A stretch of 64,000 nucleotides of DNA, taken from the NCBI RefSeq assembly GCF_019720895.1, contig NZ_JAHKSH010000002.1, forward strand, positions 310,001-374,000, in the 5' to 3' direction. The notes under the pieces were generated by a model, which saw only the letters and a program-made list of their open reading frames with translations, was not told the DNA's origin and searched no databases. The first letter of the stretch is position 1. Every line of letters begins with the position of its first letter. This document shows, piece by piece, positions 37,639-47,800 of this stretch. This DNA is from Microbacterium salitolerans (GTDB lineage Bacteria; Actinomycetota; Actinomycetes; Actinomycetales; Microbacteriaceae). Made by a program: the position numbers and the translations under genes.

Positions 37639-38469
37639 ATGGATCTCCCGAGCCTCGTCGCCTCACGCGGCGGTGTCATGCGCACGCGGACTCTCCTCGA
37701 TGCGGCGAACGTTCCTCCGCGACGTGTGGATCCGCACGTCCGTCGAGGCGAGCTGTTCCGACCGCGCAGAGGATGGATCGCGGTGCCCGATGCGGATCCG
37801 ATGCTCGTCGCCGCCGCGGAGACGGGAGTGGTGATCACCTGCGTCACAGAGGCTGCGCGGCGGGGGCTCTGGGAGATCGATGACGGTGGAGTCCACGTCG
37901 GGATCGGGGTCGATCGGCATCCGCGCCGCGAGACCGCCGCGCTCCTGCATTGGCGGGTGCCCCCGGCTCCGCGCGATCCGGATGCGCTGGTGGATCCACT
38001 CGACAACGTCCTTGCTCTCGTTGCGGAATGCCAGCCCTATGAGGATGCCCTCGCCGTGTGGGAGAGCGCGTTGCGCACGGGGCAGACCGACATCGATTCC
38101 CTGACGGCGCTGGCGACGACGGAGCGCTCGCGCCGACTCGCGCGCGATGCGGTGCCGCACGCCGATGCCGGAACGGAGTCGGTCATTCTCGCGCGGTTGC
38201 GGTGGCTTAGCGTGCCCCTGCGCCGCCAGGTGTGGCTGCTCGGCCATCGGGTCGATCTCCTCATCGGAGATCGCCTCGTGATCCAGGTCGACGGCGGGCA
38301 TCACGTCGGCGCTCAGCGTGCGTCCGACGTCGCACACGACGCAGGACTCCTTGCCGCGGGGTACCACGTGATCCGGATCACGGTGTGGCAGCTCCACCAC
38401 GAGTGGCCCGCGGTCCAGGAGCGGATACTGGCCGCCATCGCACGCGGACTTCATCTCGCCCGTGGGTGA
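37639..38469 (+). CDS. AbiEi-like N-terminal domain plus DUF559 (Vsr-like nuclease fold) protein
   Basis: A 276-residue protein. The N-terminal 60 residues (GGVMRTRTLLDAANVPPRRV...RRGELFRPRRGWI) form a winged-helix like that of type IV antitoxin AbiEi. The C-terminal part (about 185-270) has the DUF559 pattern LLIGDRLVIQVDGGHHVG, an Asp in RASDVAHDAGLL and GYHVIRITVWQL, similar to very-short-patch-repair endonucleases. Such solitary proteins are frequent and often many-copy in Microbacteriaceae; no AbiEii toxin gene is next to it. CACGCT ends 6 nt before the ATG as a weak leaderless -10. A long inverted repeat starts at its stop codon. Confidence 0.75.
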   Translation: MDLPSLVASRGGVMRTRTLLDAANVPPRRVDPHVRRGELFRPRRGWIAVPDADPMLVAAAETGVVITCVTEAARRGLWEIDDGGVHVGIGVDRHPRRETAALLHWRVPPAPRDPDALVDPLDNVLALVAECQPYEDALAVWESALRTGQTDIDSLTALATTERSRRLARDAVPHADAGTESVILARLRWLSVPLRRQVWLLGHRVDLLIGDRLVIQVDGGHHVGAQRASDVAHDAGLLAAGYHVIRITVWQLHHEWPAVQERILAAIARGLHLARG

Positions 38470-38543
38470 TCCAGCGGATCATTGCGAATCCAGCGGACGA
38501 GAACGCGACATCCATCCGCTGGATCTGCATTCATCCGCTGGAT
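38469..38543. repeat. Four-copy ATCCAGCGGA repeat forming a large imperfect hairpin
   Basis: ATCCAGCGGA occurs in direct orientation at 38469-38478 and 38488-38497 and in inverted orientation (TCCGCTGGAT) at 38515-38524 and 38534-38543. Both pairs are spaced 19 bp, so the two arms (38469-38497 and 38515-38543) fold into a 29-nt imperfect stem with a 17-nt loop. It lies between convergent genes and may be a bidirectional terminator or a protein-binding array. Confidence 0.7.
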
Positions 38544-38581
38544 GCGCATCGGATCAGCGATCCGTGAGCGGCGCAGATGGA

Positions 38582-39019
38582 TCAGACGCGACGCCCCGCG
38601 AACGGTGCGAGGGCGTCGCGGATGTGCGCGAGATCCTCTCGGCCGAGGCCGGTCGTCGACATGATCTGGCCCGGCACCTCCAGCGCCCGTTCACGAAGGG
38701 CGCGCCCGTCATCCGTGAGTCCGACGTCGAGACGTCGTTCGTCTCCCGACCGGCGCTCCCGGTGCACCAGTCCCTGCGCCTCGAGGCGCTTGACGAGAGG
38801 GGACACGGTGGCCGCTTCCAGGGCGAGGGAGCCCGCGAGATCGCCGAGCGAGCGCGGCGACTCCTCCCAGAGCGCGAGCATCACGAGGTACTGCGGGTGC
38901 GTGAGACCGAGCGGCTCGAGAACGGGCCGGTAGATCGATACCACGTTGCGCGCTGCGGTGACGAGTGCGAAGCACAGCTGGTTGTCGAGGAGGAGCAGGT
39001 CGTCTCTCGGATCGGTCAC
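38582..39019 (-). CDS. MarR-family regulator, OhrR type
   Basis: A 145-residue winged-helix regulator. The start LDNQLCFALVTAARNVVSIYRPVLEPLGLTHPQYLVMLALWEE closely follows OhrR, including the redox-sensing cysteine (Cys16 in QLCFAL) and the tyrosine positions that hydrogen-bond it. The wing ERRSGDERRLDVGLTDDG is also typical. OhrR represses an organic hydroperoxide reductase gene until oxidised, but no ohr gene is adjacent here. GTG 39019 is chosen because TAGAGT ends 6 nt upstream on the minus strand and there is no ribosome site. Confidence 0.85.
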   Translation of the reverse strand: MTDPRDDLLLLDNQLCFALVTAARNVVSIYRPVLEPLGLTHPQYLVMLALWEESPRSLGDLAGSLALEAATVSPLVKRLEAQGLVHRERRSGDERRLDVGLTDDGRALRERALEVPGQIMSTTGLGREDLAHIRDALAPFAGRRV

Positions 39020-39025
39020 GAGGTC

Positions 39026-39061
39026 ACTCTACGCTCCCAAACGCTTAGTACACTAAGAGTT
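39026..39061. promoter_or_regulatory. Divergent leaderless promoters with an OhrR-type palindromic operator
   Basis: A palindrome spans 39040-39061: AAC-n-CTTAGT-nn-ACTAAG-n-GTT. It covers TACACT (39049-39054), the -10 that ends 7 nt before the ATG at 39062, and lies over the -35 region of the minus-strand promoter whose -10 is TAGAGT (39031-39026), 6 nt before the regulator's GTG. One bound dimer could therefore repress both genes. Confidence 0.65.
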
Positions 39062-39283
39062 ATGGCGCAAAAGAGACCACTCCGGGAGCGGATCCGAGAC
39101 GGCGGTGGCTTCTACCGCTGGTTCAACGAGCGGCTGGTGCGCTACGGCGGTCCGGCGCAGGTCGGGCCGTACGGCGACGCCGAGCCGCCGCCCTGCGAAT
39201 CGTGCGGCCGGCCGAAGTCGGAGCACATCACGAGCGCACGCGGCGATCTGCGGTGTCCCGACCCCGGAGCATCCGACGCGTAG
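39062..39283 (+). CDS. Small protein of unknown function with CxxC zinc-ribbon-like site
   Basis: A 73-residue protein: a basic/aromatic N-terminal half (RERIRDGGGFYRWFNERLVRYGG) and a C-terminal half with CESCGRPKSEH and a later Cys, a possible metal site. No signal peptide or membrane segment. It is transcribed divergently from the OhrR-like gene, from a leaderless promoter overlapped by that regulator's presumed operator, so it may respond to oxidants. It is not an ohr homologue. Its stop codon TAG is part of the gatC -10 box. Confidence 0.6.
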   Translation: MAQKRPLRERIRDGGGFYRWFNERLVRYGGPAQVGPYGDAEPPPCESCGRPKSEHITSARGDLRCPDPGASDA

Positions 39284-39286
39284 ACT
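39281..39286 (+). promoter_or_regulatory. Leaderless -10 for gatCAB
   Basis: TAGACT, overlapping the preceding stop codon, then 6 nt, then the gatC GTG at 39293. This supports GTG 39293 over the adjacent in-frame GTG at 39290. Confidence 0.6.
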
Positions 39287-39292
39287 GGCGTG

Positions 39293-39592
39293 GTGTCTGA
39301 AATCACCCCTGATCTCGTGCGCCATCTCGGTGTGCTCGCCCGGATCCAGCTGAGCGACGAGGAGGTGACCAGCCTCACCGGCGAACTCGACGCCATCGTC
39401 ACGAACATCGCCAAGGTGAGTGAGGTCGCCACCGATGACGTCGCCGCCACGAGCCATCCGATCCCGCTGCAGAACGTGTTCCGCGCCGACGAGCCCGGCG
39501 ACATGCTGACGACCGAGCAGGCGCTCCAGAACGCCCCTGACGCCGACGACGGACGGTTCCGCGTCACCGCGATCCTGGGAGAGGAGCAGTGA
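39293..39592 (+). CDS. gatC: Aspartyl/glutamyl-tRNA amidotransferase subunit C
   Basis: The small subunit (99 aa) of the GatCAB complex, which converts Glu-tRNA(Gln) and, where needed, Asp-tRNA(Asn) to the amide forms. It has the family helix [28 protein letters not shown] and the belt segment with the late FRADEPG. It overlaps gatA as TGATG. Confidence 0.93.
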   Translation: MSEITPDLVRHLGVLARIQLSDEEVTSLTGELDAIVTNIAKVSEVATDDVAATSHPIPLQNVFRADEPGDMLTTEQALQNAPDADDGRFRVTAILGEEQ

Positions 39593-41106
39593 TGGCAGAT
39601 CTCACGAGGCTCACTGCGGCCGATCTTGCGGCGAAGCTCGCATCCGGTGAGGTGTCGAGCGTCGAGGCGACGCAGGCGCATCTCGACCGCATCGCGCAGG
39701 TGGACGGCGAGGTGAACGCGTTCCTGCACGTCTCCGACCACGCGATCGAGCAGGCGGCGCGGATCGATGACGCGCGTCGGGCCGGCGAGCAGCTCCACGA
39801 GCTCGCGGGCGTCCCGATCGCTATCAAGGACGTGCTCGTCACGACCGACATGCCGTCGACGTCCGGTTCGAAGATCCTTGAGGGCTATCTGTCGCCGTAC
39901 GACGCGACGGTCGTCGCGAAGTCGCGCGCCGCCGGCCTCGTGCCGCTGGGCAAGACCAACATGGACGAATTCGCGATGGGCTCGTCGACTGAGCACTCGG
40001 CCTACGGCCCCACGCGCAACCCCTGGGATCTCGACCGCATCCCCGGCGGCTCCGGCGGCGGATCTGCGGCGGCCGTCGCGGCCTTCGAGGCGCCGCTCGC
40101 GCTCGGAAGCGACACGGGCGGATCCATCCGCCAGCCCGCGCACGTCACGGGAACCGTGGGCATCAAGCCGACGTACGGCGGCGTGAGCCGGTACGGCGCG
40201 ATCGCCCTGGCCTCCAGCCTCGACCAGATCGGCCCCGTCAGCCGCACGGTGCTCGACGCCGGGCTCCTGCACGATGTCATCGGCGGGCACGACGTGCACG
40301 ACGCGACGAGCCTCGAGGACGACTGGCCGTCGTTCGCGGCAGCGGCGCGCGAGGGGGCGACGGGGGAGGTCCTCGCCGGCCTCAAGGTCGGCGTCGTCAC
40401 GCAGCTGCAGGGCAGCGGCTTCCAGGCCGGCGTCTCGCAGTCGTTCCGCGAGTCGATCGAGAAGCTCGAGCGCGCCGGCGCCGAGATCGTCGAGATCAGC
40501 GCCCCGCACTTCGAGTACGCGATCGCCGCGTACTACCTGATCCTCCCCGCCGAGGCGTCGAGCAACCTGGCGAAGTTCGACTCCGTGCGATTCGGCATGC
40601 GCCAGGACGTCCCCGGCGGCACCGTCGAGGACGTCATGTCGGCGACGCGCGACGCGGGCTTCGGCCCGGAGGTCAAGCGCCGCATCATCCTCGGCACGTA
40701 TGCGCTGTCGGCGGGCTACTACGACGCGTACTACGGCAGCGCGCAGAAGGTCCGCACGCTCATCCAGCAGGACTTCGCGAACGCCTTCGCCGAGGTCGAC
40801 GTCATCGCGACGCCGTCGGCGCCGACGACGGCGTTCCGTCTGGGCGAGAAGGTCAGCGACCCGCTCGCGATGTACGCGAACGACCTCGCGACGATCCCGG
40901 CCAACCTCGCGGGCGTCCCCGGCATCTCGATTCCGTCCGGACTCGCATCCGACGACGGCCTGCCCGTCGGGATCCAGTTCCTGGCACCTGCTCGCGAGGA
41001 CGCGCGCCTCTACCGTGTCGGCGCCGCGCTCGAAGCGCTGCTCGTCGACGAGTGGGGCGGTTCGCTGCTCGACAGGGCTCCCGAGCTCCAGGGAGGGGCA
41101 CGCTGA
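39592..41106 (+). CDS. gatA: Aspartyl/glutamyl-tRNA amidotransferase subunit A
   Basis: The glutaminase subunit (504 aa, amidase-signature fold) that releases ammonia for GatB. The Ser-cisSer-Lys triad is visible: Lys in [10 protein letters not shown], cis-Ser in [17 protein letters not shown] and the nucleophile Ser in [12 protein letters not shown]. The start ATG 39592 overlaps the gatC stop; a GTG directly upstream (39589) is an alternative. The stop overlaps gatB. Confidence 0.96.
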   Translation: MADLTRLTAADLAAKLASGEVSSVEATQAHLDRIAQVDGEVNAFLHVSDHAIEQAARIDDARRAGEQLHELAGVPIAIKDVLVTTDMPSTSGSKILEGYLSPYDATVVAKSRAAGLVPLGKTNMDEFAMGSSTEHSAYGPTRNPWDLDRIPGGSGGGSAAAVAAFEAPLALGSDTGGSIRQPAHVTGTVGIKPTYGGVSRYGAIALASSLDQIGPVSRTVLDAGLLHDVIGGHDVHDATSLEDDWPSFAAAAREGATGEVLAGLKVGVVTQLQGSGFQAGVSQSFRESIEKLERAGAEIVEISAPHFEYAIAAYYLILPAEASSNLAKFDSVRFGMRQDVPGGTVEDVMSATRDAGFGPEVKRRIILGTYALSAGYYDAYYGSAQKVRTLIQQDFANAFAEVDVIATPSAPTTAFRLGEKVSDPLAMYANDLATIPANLAGVPGISIPSGLASDDGLPVGIQFLAPAREDARLYRVGAALEALLVDEWGGSLLDRAPELQGGAR

Positions 41107-42617
41107 TGGCGGCGAAGCTGATGGACTTCGATCGCGCGCTCGAGCTGTTCGAGCCGGTGATCGGCCTCGAGGTGCACATCGAGCTCAACACGAAGACGAA
41201 GATGTTCTCGGCGGCGGGAAACCCCGCCAACGAGGCGAATCACGGCGCGGCGCCGAACTCGCTCGTGGCGCCGGTCGATCTCGGGCTCCCCGGATCCATG
41301 CCGGTCGTGAACCGCGAGGCGGTGCTCTCGTCGATCAGCCTGGGCCTCGCGCTGGGGTGCTCGATCGCCCCTTCGAGCCGCTTCGCCCGGAAGAACTACT
41401 TCTATCCCGACCTGGGTAAGAACTACCAGATCAGCCAGTACGACGAGCCGATCGCGTTCGAGGGATCGGTCGAGGTCGAGCTCACCGACGGCACGCTCGT
41501 CGAGGTGCCGATCGAGCGTGCCCACATGGAGGAGGACGCGGGCAAGCTCACGCACATGGGCGGCGCCTCGGGGCGCATCCAGGGCGCGGAGTACTCGCTC
41601 GTCGACTACAACCGTGCGGGCGTCCCTCTCGTCGAGATCGTCACGAAGCCGATCTTCGGCGCGGAGGAGCGGGCTCCCGAGCTCGCGAAGGCCTACCTGC
41701 AGACGATCCGCGACATCGCGCGTTCCCTCGGCATCAGCGAGGCGCGCATGGAGCTCGGCAACGTGCGCTGCGATGCGAACGTCTCGCTGCGGCCGCGCGG
41801 CGCCGAGAAGCTCGGCACGCGCACCGAGACGAAGAACGTGAACTCGATGCGCTCGGTCGAGCGAGCGGTGCGATACGAGATCCGTCGCCAGGCCGCGATC
41901 CTCGAGGGGGGCGGATCCATCACACAGGAGACGCGCCACTGGCACGAGGACACGGGGGAGACGTCGCGGGGTCGACCGAAGAGCGACGCCGACGACTACC
42001 GCTACTTCCCCGAGCCCGACCTTCTGCCGGTCGCCCCGAGTGAGGCGCTGATCGAGCAGCTGCGGGCGCAGCTGCCCGAGGCGCCCGTCGCCAAGCGCCG
42101 CCGTCTCAAGGCCGAGTGGGGATACACCGACCTCGAGTTCCAGGACGTCGCCAACGGCGGTCTGGTCGACGCGGTCGAGCAGACGATCGCCGCGGGCGCG
42201 AGCCCGGCGACGGCCCGCAAGTGGTGGACGGGCGAGATCACGCGCGTCGCGAATGCGGAGGGTCGGGAGGCGGCAGACCTCGTGAGTCCCGCGCACGTCG
42301 CCGAGATGCAGAAGCTCATCGACGAGGGCACGCTCACCGACAAGCTCGCCCGCCAGGTGCTCGAGGGCGTCATCGCGGGCGAAGGATCGCCCGCCGAGGT
42401 CGTCGACGCGCGCGGTCTCGCCGTCGTTAGCGACGACGGCGCCCTCATCGCGGCGATCGACGAGGCGCTTCAGGCGCAGCCGGACGTGCTCGCGAAGATC
42501 CAGGGCGGCAAGGTGCAGGCCGCCGGCGCCGTCATCGGCGCGGTCATGAAGGCCATGAAGGGCCAGGCCGACGCGGCACGCGTGCGCGAGCTCATCCTCG
42601 AGCGGGCGCAGGGCTGA
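41106..42617 (+). CDS. gatB: Aspartyl/glutamyl-tRNA amidotransferase subunit B
   Basis: The kinase/transamidase subunit (503 aa). It has [20 protein letters not shown] near the N-terminus, the metal and ammonia-channel region [39 protein letters not shown], and the C-terminal YqeY-like tRNA-binding tail beginning about 430. The three gat genes overlap throughout, so stoichiometric translation is expected. Confidence 0.96.
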   Translation: MAAKLMDFDRALELFEPVIGLEVHIELNTKTKMFSAAGNPANEANHGAAPNSLVAPVDLGLPGSMPVVNREAVLSSISLGLALGCSIAPSSRFARKNYFYPDLGKNYQISQYDEPIAFEGSVEVELTDGTLVEVPIERAHMEEDAGKLTHMGGASGRIQGAEYSLVDYNRAGVPLVEIVTKPIFGAEERAPELAKAYLQTIRDIARSLGISEARMELGNVRCDANVSLRPRGAEKLGTRTETKNVNSMRSVERAVRYEIRRQAAILEGGGSITQETRHWHEDTGETSRGRPKSDADDYRYFPEPDLLPVAPSEALIEQLRAQLPEAPVAKRRRLKAEWGYTDLEFQDVANGGLVDAVEQTIAAGASPATARKWWTGEITRVANAEGREAADLVSPAHVAEMQKLIDEGTLTDKLARQVLEGVIAGEGSPAEVVDARGLAVVSDDGALIAAIDEALQAQPDVLAKIQGGKVQAAGAVIGAVMKAMKGQADAARVRELILERAQG

Positions 42618-42630
42618 GCTGAGGCCGAAG

Positions 42631-43815
42631 GTGCGCGGGAGGCGGCTGTCATCGATCGCGATGACGGCCGCCTTCGCTGTCGCGCTGGTCGGCTGCGTCG
42701 CCTCGCCGCCCGAGAGCGCGCCGTCGCCCGCGCCGTCGAGTCCCACGGCCGCGCCCACGCCGACGCCGACACCCACCCCGACGCCGATCCCCGCACCGCC
42801 GACGGTCGCTCAGCGCGCCGCCGACCTCGTCGCCGACATGTCCACGCGCGAGAAGGCCGCGTCCGTCGTGATGGGGCACGTCGCCGGCACCGACCCGGGG
42901 GCCTTCGCCGGCTACGTGGAGGGCGGACCGCAGAGTGTGATCCTCATGGGCGACAACGTGCCCCCGACGGCGGACGCGCTCTCGGGAGTCACCGACGCGG
43001 TCGCGTCGTCCGCCGATACCGCTCCGCTCATCGGCATCGATCAGGAGGGCGGCGACGTCTCGCGACTGCCGTGGGACGACCTGCCGTCCGCCCTCGACCT
43101 GAAGGATTCGGATCCGTCGGCGACCCGCGACGCGTTCGCCGGCCGCGCCGATCTGCTGGCCGACGCCGGCATCACCGTGAACTTCGGCGTCGTCGCCGAC
43201 GTGCCGCGCAGCGAGGAGTCGTTCATCTTCCGCCGCTCGTACGGCACGGATCCGCAGGCGGTCGCGGATCGCGTCGCGGCGGCCGTCGCGGGGGAGCGGG
43301 GGACGGTGCTCACGACGCTGAAGCACTTTCCGGGCCACGGGGCGGCGGAGGGCGACTCGCACGTGGGGATCCCCGCGACGGACGTGTCGTACGAGCAGTG
43401 GCGCGCGCTCGACGCGGTCCCGTTCGAGGCGGGCATCGACGCGGGAGCGGAGCTCGTCATGACCGGCCACCTGCTGTTCCGCTCCGTCGACGACACCCCG
43501 GCGTCGCTGTCGTCGGAGTGGTACCGGATCCTGCGCGACGATCTGGGATTCGACGGCGTCGCCGTGACGGACGACCTCGGAATGCTCGAGGCCTCGGGCG
43601 ACCCGCGCTATGCGGATCCGGTGCAGAACGCGGTGTCGGCGATCGCGGCAGGAGCCGACCTCGCGCTCATCATCATCGGCTCGACGGCCGAGACCGGCCC
43701 CGCCATCATCGACGGAATCGTCGCGGCCGCGGAAGCCGGGGATCTGGATGCGACACGCCTCGACGAGGCGGCCACGCGCGTTGCGGGGCTGCGCATGCAG
43801 GTGTCGGGCGGCTGA
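42631..43815 (+). CDS. Secreted glycoside hydrolase family 3 lipoprotein
   Basis: A 394-residue lipoprotein: basic start, hydrophobic run and a lipobox VALVGC, then a proline/threonine linker (about 30-52), then a single GH3 barrel like NagZ. The loop KHFPGHGAAEGDSHVGIP carries the Asp/His dyad used by NagZ as general acid/base, and AVTDDLGM carries the nucleophile Asp. N-acetylglucosaminidase activity on peptidoglycan or muropeptides at the cell surface is likely. GTG 42631 lies 13 nt after gatB with GAGGCCGAAG before it. Confidence 0.88.
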   Translation: MRGRRLSSIAMTAAFAVALVGCVASPPESAPSPAPSSPTAAPTPTPTPTPTPIPAPPTVAQRAADLVADMSTREKAASVVMGHVAGTDPGAFAGYVEGGPQSVILMGDNVPPTADALSGVTDAVASSADTAPLIGIDQEGGDVSRLPWDDLPSALDLKDSDPSATRDAFAGRADLLADAGITVNFGVVADVPRSEESFIFRRSYGTDPQAVADRVAAAVAGERGTVLTTLKHFPGHGAAEGDSHVGIPATDVSYEQWRALDAVPFEAGIDAGAELVMTGHLLFRSVDDTPASLSSEWYRILRDDLGFDGVAVTDDLGMLEASGDPRYADPVQNAVSAIAAGADLALIIIGSTAETGPAIIDGIVAAAEAGDLDATRLDEAATRVAGLRMQVSGG

Positions 43816-43824
43816 CGCGCGCCG

Positions 43825-44772
43825 TCAGATCCACCCGCTGCGCACGGCGTACCCGCCGAGCTGCATGCGCGTGACGACGCCGGCATCGTCCATGAGCGCT
43901 CGGATCCGACGCTGCAGCGTGCGCGGTGACGTCGCGAGCTGTGCGGCGATCGCCTGGTCAGTGAGGCCCGCCAGCATCAGCTGGAGCAGGTGACGGTCGC
44001 TCTCCGAGGGGCCGGCGACATCCTCATCGGCATACGGGCGGGCGGCGCGCCATGTCGTCTCGAACAGGTCGATGGCGAGCGAGACGAGAGGCGGACGCAG
44101 CACCGCGGCGACGGCGCCGTCGAGCTGGATCATCGCCGAGTGGTCATCGGCGATGATGAGCTTCGAGACGCGGTCGGCGACGCGCACATCGGCGCCGCGC
44201 GACAGGTGCCCCTGCAGCAGCTCGACAGCGGCGGGCTCGGCGAGATAGGCGGCGTCGACGACGAAGCGGTAGCGCGCTCGGGCGTTGACACGCAGATTGG
44301 CCGCCGCGTGCCGCGTGCCGATCGCGGCGTTCGCTCCTGACTGCATCGCGCGGATCTCGCGGGTGGGGCCGAACTCGAGTTCGAGGAGTCGGCGCGCCTG
44401 CGTTTCCGGTCCGTCGAGGATCTCGACCAGTTCCATGCCCGACCGCGCGGCGCGCTCGCGGTGATACGTGTCGATGAGGTCGGCCACCGCGCGCTCGGCG
44501 CGACGCACTCGTTCGCGCGCGCGGTCGACATGCGGCGACAGCACGAAATCGGGAGCGTTCGCCTCCCATCCTCCGCCGTCGAGTGCCACCACGACGTCGT
44601 GCTCGCCGAGGCGCTCGAGAGCGGCCGCCACCGCGTCGGGCGCGAGGCCGGCCTCGGCGGCGAGCTCGTCGATGCCCCGCGCCGGATGCGTGATGACCGA
44701 TCGCAGCACCGCTTCGTCGTCACCGCCGAGCGGCAGACCGATCTCGTCGAGCATCTGACGATTATCCGCCAT
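43825..44772 (-). CDS. TrmB-like / LuxR-type HTH transcriptional regulator
   Basis: A 315-residue regulator. The N-terminus (about 1-75) is a TrmB/MarR-like winged helix (DEAVLRSVITHPARGIDELAAEAGL), the middle (about 100-235) is like the phospholipase-D-type effector part of TrmB-family proteins, and the C-terminus (about 255-305) is a LuxR-type HTH (LLQLMLAGLTDQAIAAQLATSPRTLQRRIRALM). Divergent from the subtilase gene with an 80-bp gap, so it probably controls that gene; the ligand is unknown. ATG 44772 is chosen; an upstream in-frame start would overlap the subtilase promoter. Confidence 0.78.
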   Translation of the reverse strand: MADNRQMLDEIGLPLGGDDEAVLRSVITHPARGIDELAAEAGLAPDAVAAALERLGEHDVVVALDGGGWEANAPDFVLSPHVDRARERVRRAERAVADLIDTYHRERAARSGMELVEILDGPETQARRLLELEFGPTREIRAMQSGANAAIGTRHAAANLRVNARARYRFVVDAAYLAEPAAVELLQGHLSRGADVRVADRVSKLIIADDHSAMIQLDGAVAAVLRPPLVSLAIDLFETTWRAARPYADEDVAGPSESDRHLLQLMLAGLTDQAIAAQLATSPRTLQRRIRALMDDAGVVTRMQLGGYAVRSGWI

Positions 44773-44852
44773 GGCGGTGTCTCGCCACGATCCCGCGTAG
44801 GGAGGAGCACCGGGCGTGGGGCACAGTGAAAGCTCAGGAAGGAAGTCCCCCG

Positions 44853-47800
44853 ATGAATTCACTCACTCTCCGGCGCGTCCGAGGCGGTGCCGCGACGCTC
44901 GCGGCCCTCGGTCTCGTCGCGTCTGGCGCCCATGCCGCTGCCGCGACGCCGATGCCCGCAGACGACGCCGCCCAGGAATCCGCCGCGTCCCGCCACGTCA
45001 CCCTCGTCACGGGCGACGTGGCGTCGGTCGACGTCGACGCCTCGGGGACGGTCCTCTCGGCCGGCCTCGCGGAACGAGACGGCGTCGCGACGACGTTCCA
45101 GGATGCGAATGGGCTCTATGTCTTCCCCGACGGGGTGCTCGCGCGCGTCGACGCGGGCGAGCTCGACCGTGAGCTCTTCAACGTCACGCGGCTCGTCGCC
45201 GATGGGTATGACGACGCGGCCCGCGACACACTCTCCGTCATCGTCGACGACGCGTCCGCCGCGGATGTCGCCGGCACAGAGGGCATCGAGGTCACGCGCG
45301 AGCTCACCGCGCTCGATGGCATCGCGGTCACGATCGACAAGTCCGACGCCGCAGATGCGTGGCAGACACTCTCAGCCGCGGTGTCCGGCGACTCCACGCT
45401 GTGGCTCGATCGCGCGCTCCACGCGTCGGTCGAGCCAGCCGCGGCCGCGGCCGAGATCGATGTCGAGAGCCCGACCGTCCCGCTCACAGGCGCGGGCGCC
45501 GCACATGATCGCGGGCTCGACGGATCCGGTGTGACCGTCGCCGTCCTCGATTCGGGATACGACACGGCTCACCCCGATCTCGCCGGCCGCGTGATCGGAT
45601 CCGAGACCTTCGTCTTCGGCGGATCCGTCGAAGACCGCAATGGGCATGGCACGCACACGGCGTCGACGATCGCCGGAACGGGCTCGGCCTCCGAGGGGCT
45701 CTACGCGGGTATGGCGCCGGGCGCCGACCTGCTGATCGGCAAGGTGCTCGGCGACGACGGATCCGGGGCCTCCTCGGGTGTCGTCGCCGGAATGCAGTGG
45801 GCCGTCGACCAGGGCGCTGACATCGTCTCGATGTCGCTCGGCGCGGAGGGACTGTCGTGCTCGAGTCCGGAGGTCGAGGCCGTGCGCGCGCTCAGCGACC
45901 AGGCGCTCTTCGTCATCGCGGCGGGCAATGCCTCGGTGAGTCATGCCATCTCGACGCCGGGCTGCGCGCCCGAGGCTCTGACGGTCGGAGCGATCGACCG
46001 AGCAGGCGAGACGGCGGGCTTCTCGACCCGTGGACCGGTGTTCGGGGGTTCCACAGCGAAGCCCGACATCGCCTCGCAGGGCGTCGACGTCGTGGCCGCC
46101 CGCGCGGGCGGTCGAGACGGCAGCGCCTACGCGAGCTATTCGGGCACGTCCATGGCGACGCCTCACGTCGCGGGCGGCGCGGCTCTTGTGCTGCAGGACG
46201 ACCCCGAGCTCACTCCGACGCAGCTCAAGGACGTCCTGACGTCCTCGGCGCGGGACTCGGATGCATCGGTGCTCGATGAGGGAGCCGGTCATCTCGACGT
46301 CGCCCAGGCGCTCGATCAGGCGGTCACGGCGCCGGCCAACCTCGTGCTCGCCGACCTCGCCTATCCGCAGGACGAGGCGGTCGACGGCGCCATATCGCTC
46401 GTCAACACGTCGGACTCGGAGGTGACGATGGCGATCCGCGCCGATGACCTCATCGGCGACGATCGCGAGACGAAGCTCGCGGGGAGCTTCCTGACGCTCG
46501 GGGCGAAGCGCATCACGATCCCGGCCAACGGCGTCGCGGAGGTGCCGGTCACGATCGATCCCCGCGCGACGATCAAGGATCTCGCGTACGGGACGGTCAC
46601 CGCGCGCCTCCTCGGCGACGGCGATGACGGCGTCCGCGTCAGCGTTCCCATCTCGATCGACCTCGAGGCGCCGAGCTACGACCTGACGGTGGACGTCGCC
46701 GACCGGTTCGGTCAGCCGGCGGTCTCTCCCTCCTCGGTGGCGATCGTCGACGCGGCGCACGGGCAGGCCTCGATGGTCGGCGTGCGGGACGGCCAGGCGC
46801 ATTTGCGCGTGCGGGCCGGTGAGGTCACGGTCGTCGCGAACGTGATGACGCGTGATGATTCCTCCAATGCGGGTCTCGTCCAGTCCCTCGCCGTGATGTC
46901 CGAGCAGCGGCTGCGCGTCGACGACGACATGACGATCTCGTTCGACGCCCAGGACGCGAAGCAGATCTCCTGGAAGACGGATCGAGAGAGCGAGTCGTAC
47001 GGCTACGGCGCGGGCTTCACCTACGACATGTCGGGGACGGGCCGGATGATGGCCGCTCTCGCGGCGGCGCCGCGCTATGTCGAGGAGCTCTACGGCGCCT
47101 CGAGGGGCGGGACGGACCCCGATTTCGCCTTCGTCGCGGCGACGCGCGCCTTCGCGCCGAGTGCGACGTTCGAGACGGCGACCGGCGGATTCGACGCGTT
47201 CCCAGCCGCACTGGCGCCCGAGTTCGACGGATCCGGATCCGCACCGCTCGTCCGCCCGGACGGAGACGTCGACGGCGCCGTGGCTCTCGTCGAGGTGGAG
47301 ACCACCTCAGGGCTCTCGCGGACCTCGACGGATCTCGCCGAGCGCGGGGCAGTCGGCATGGTCGTGACGGTGCCCGGCAGCACGGGACGCTTCAACCCGA
47401 ACGTGTACGGTGCAGTGATCCCGGTCGTCGTCGTGACAGGCGACACCGGTGAGCGTCTGGCAGCGGAGGCGGATGCGGGAGCGATCGTCACCTGGGACGG
47501 CACGTCCGTCGAGACCTCGCCCTATGCGTACAACCTCGTGGAGCGGCAGAGCGGTCGCGTGAGCCCCGGCACCATCCGCGTCCGCGATGCGGATCTGCAG
47601 GCGGAATCCGGTCGGTATCACTCGCAGGGCGACGAGCGCTTCCTCTACACGGACACGAAGTTCTCGCTGCCCGGCGTCTCATCGACCTACGCATCGGGGA
47701 CTCCCGCGCCGGTCCTCGCGCCCCAGGAGCGCACCGACCTGTTCACCGCGAGTCCCGACGTCGCGTGGACGAGCATCGTCGCGCCCGGATACGTGAACTC

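Noticed and set aside
42750-42810. CCGACGCCGACACC-type repeats as a tandem repeat or CRISPR-like array
   Set aside because: They encode a Thr/Pro linker after a lipobox; similar linkers occur at 16130-16150, 19740-19770 and 56800-56830. No spacers.
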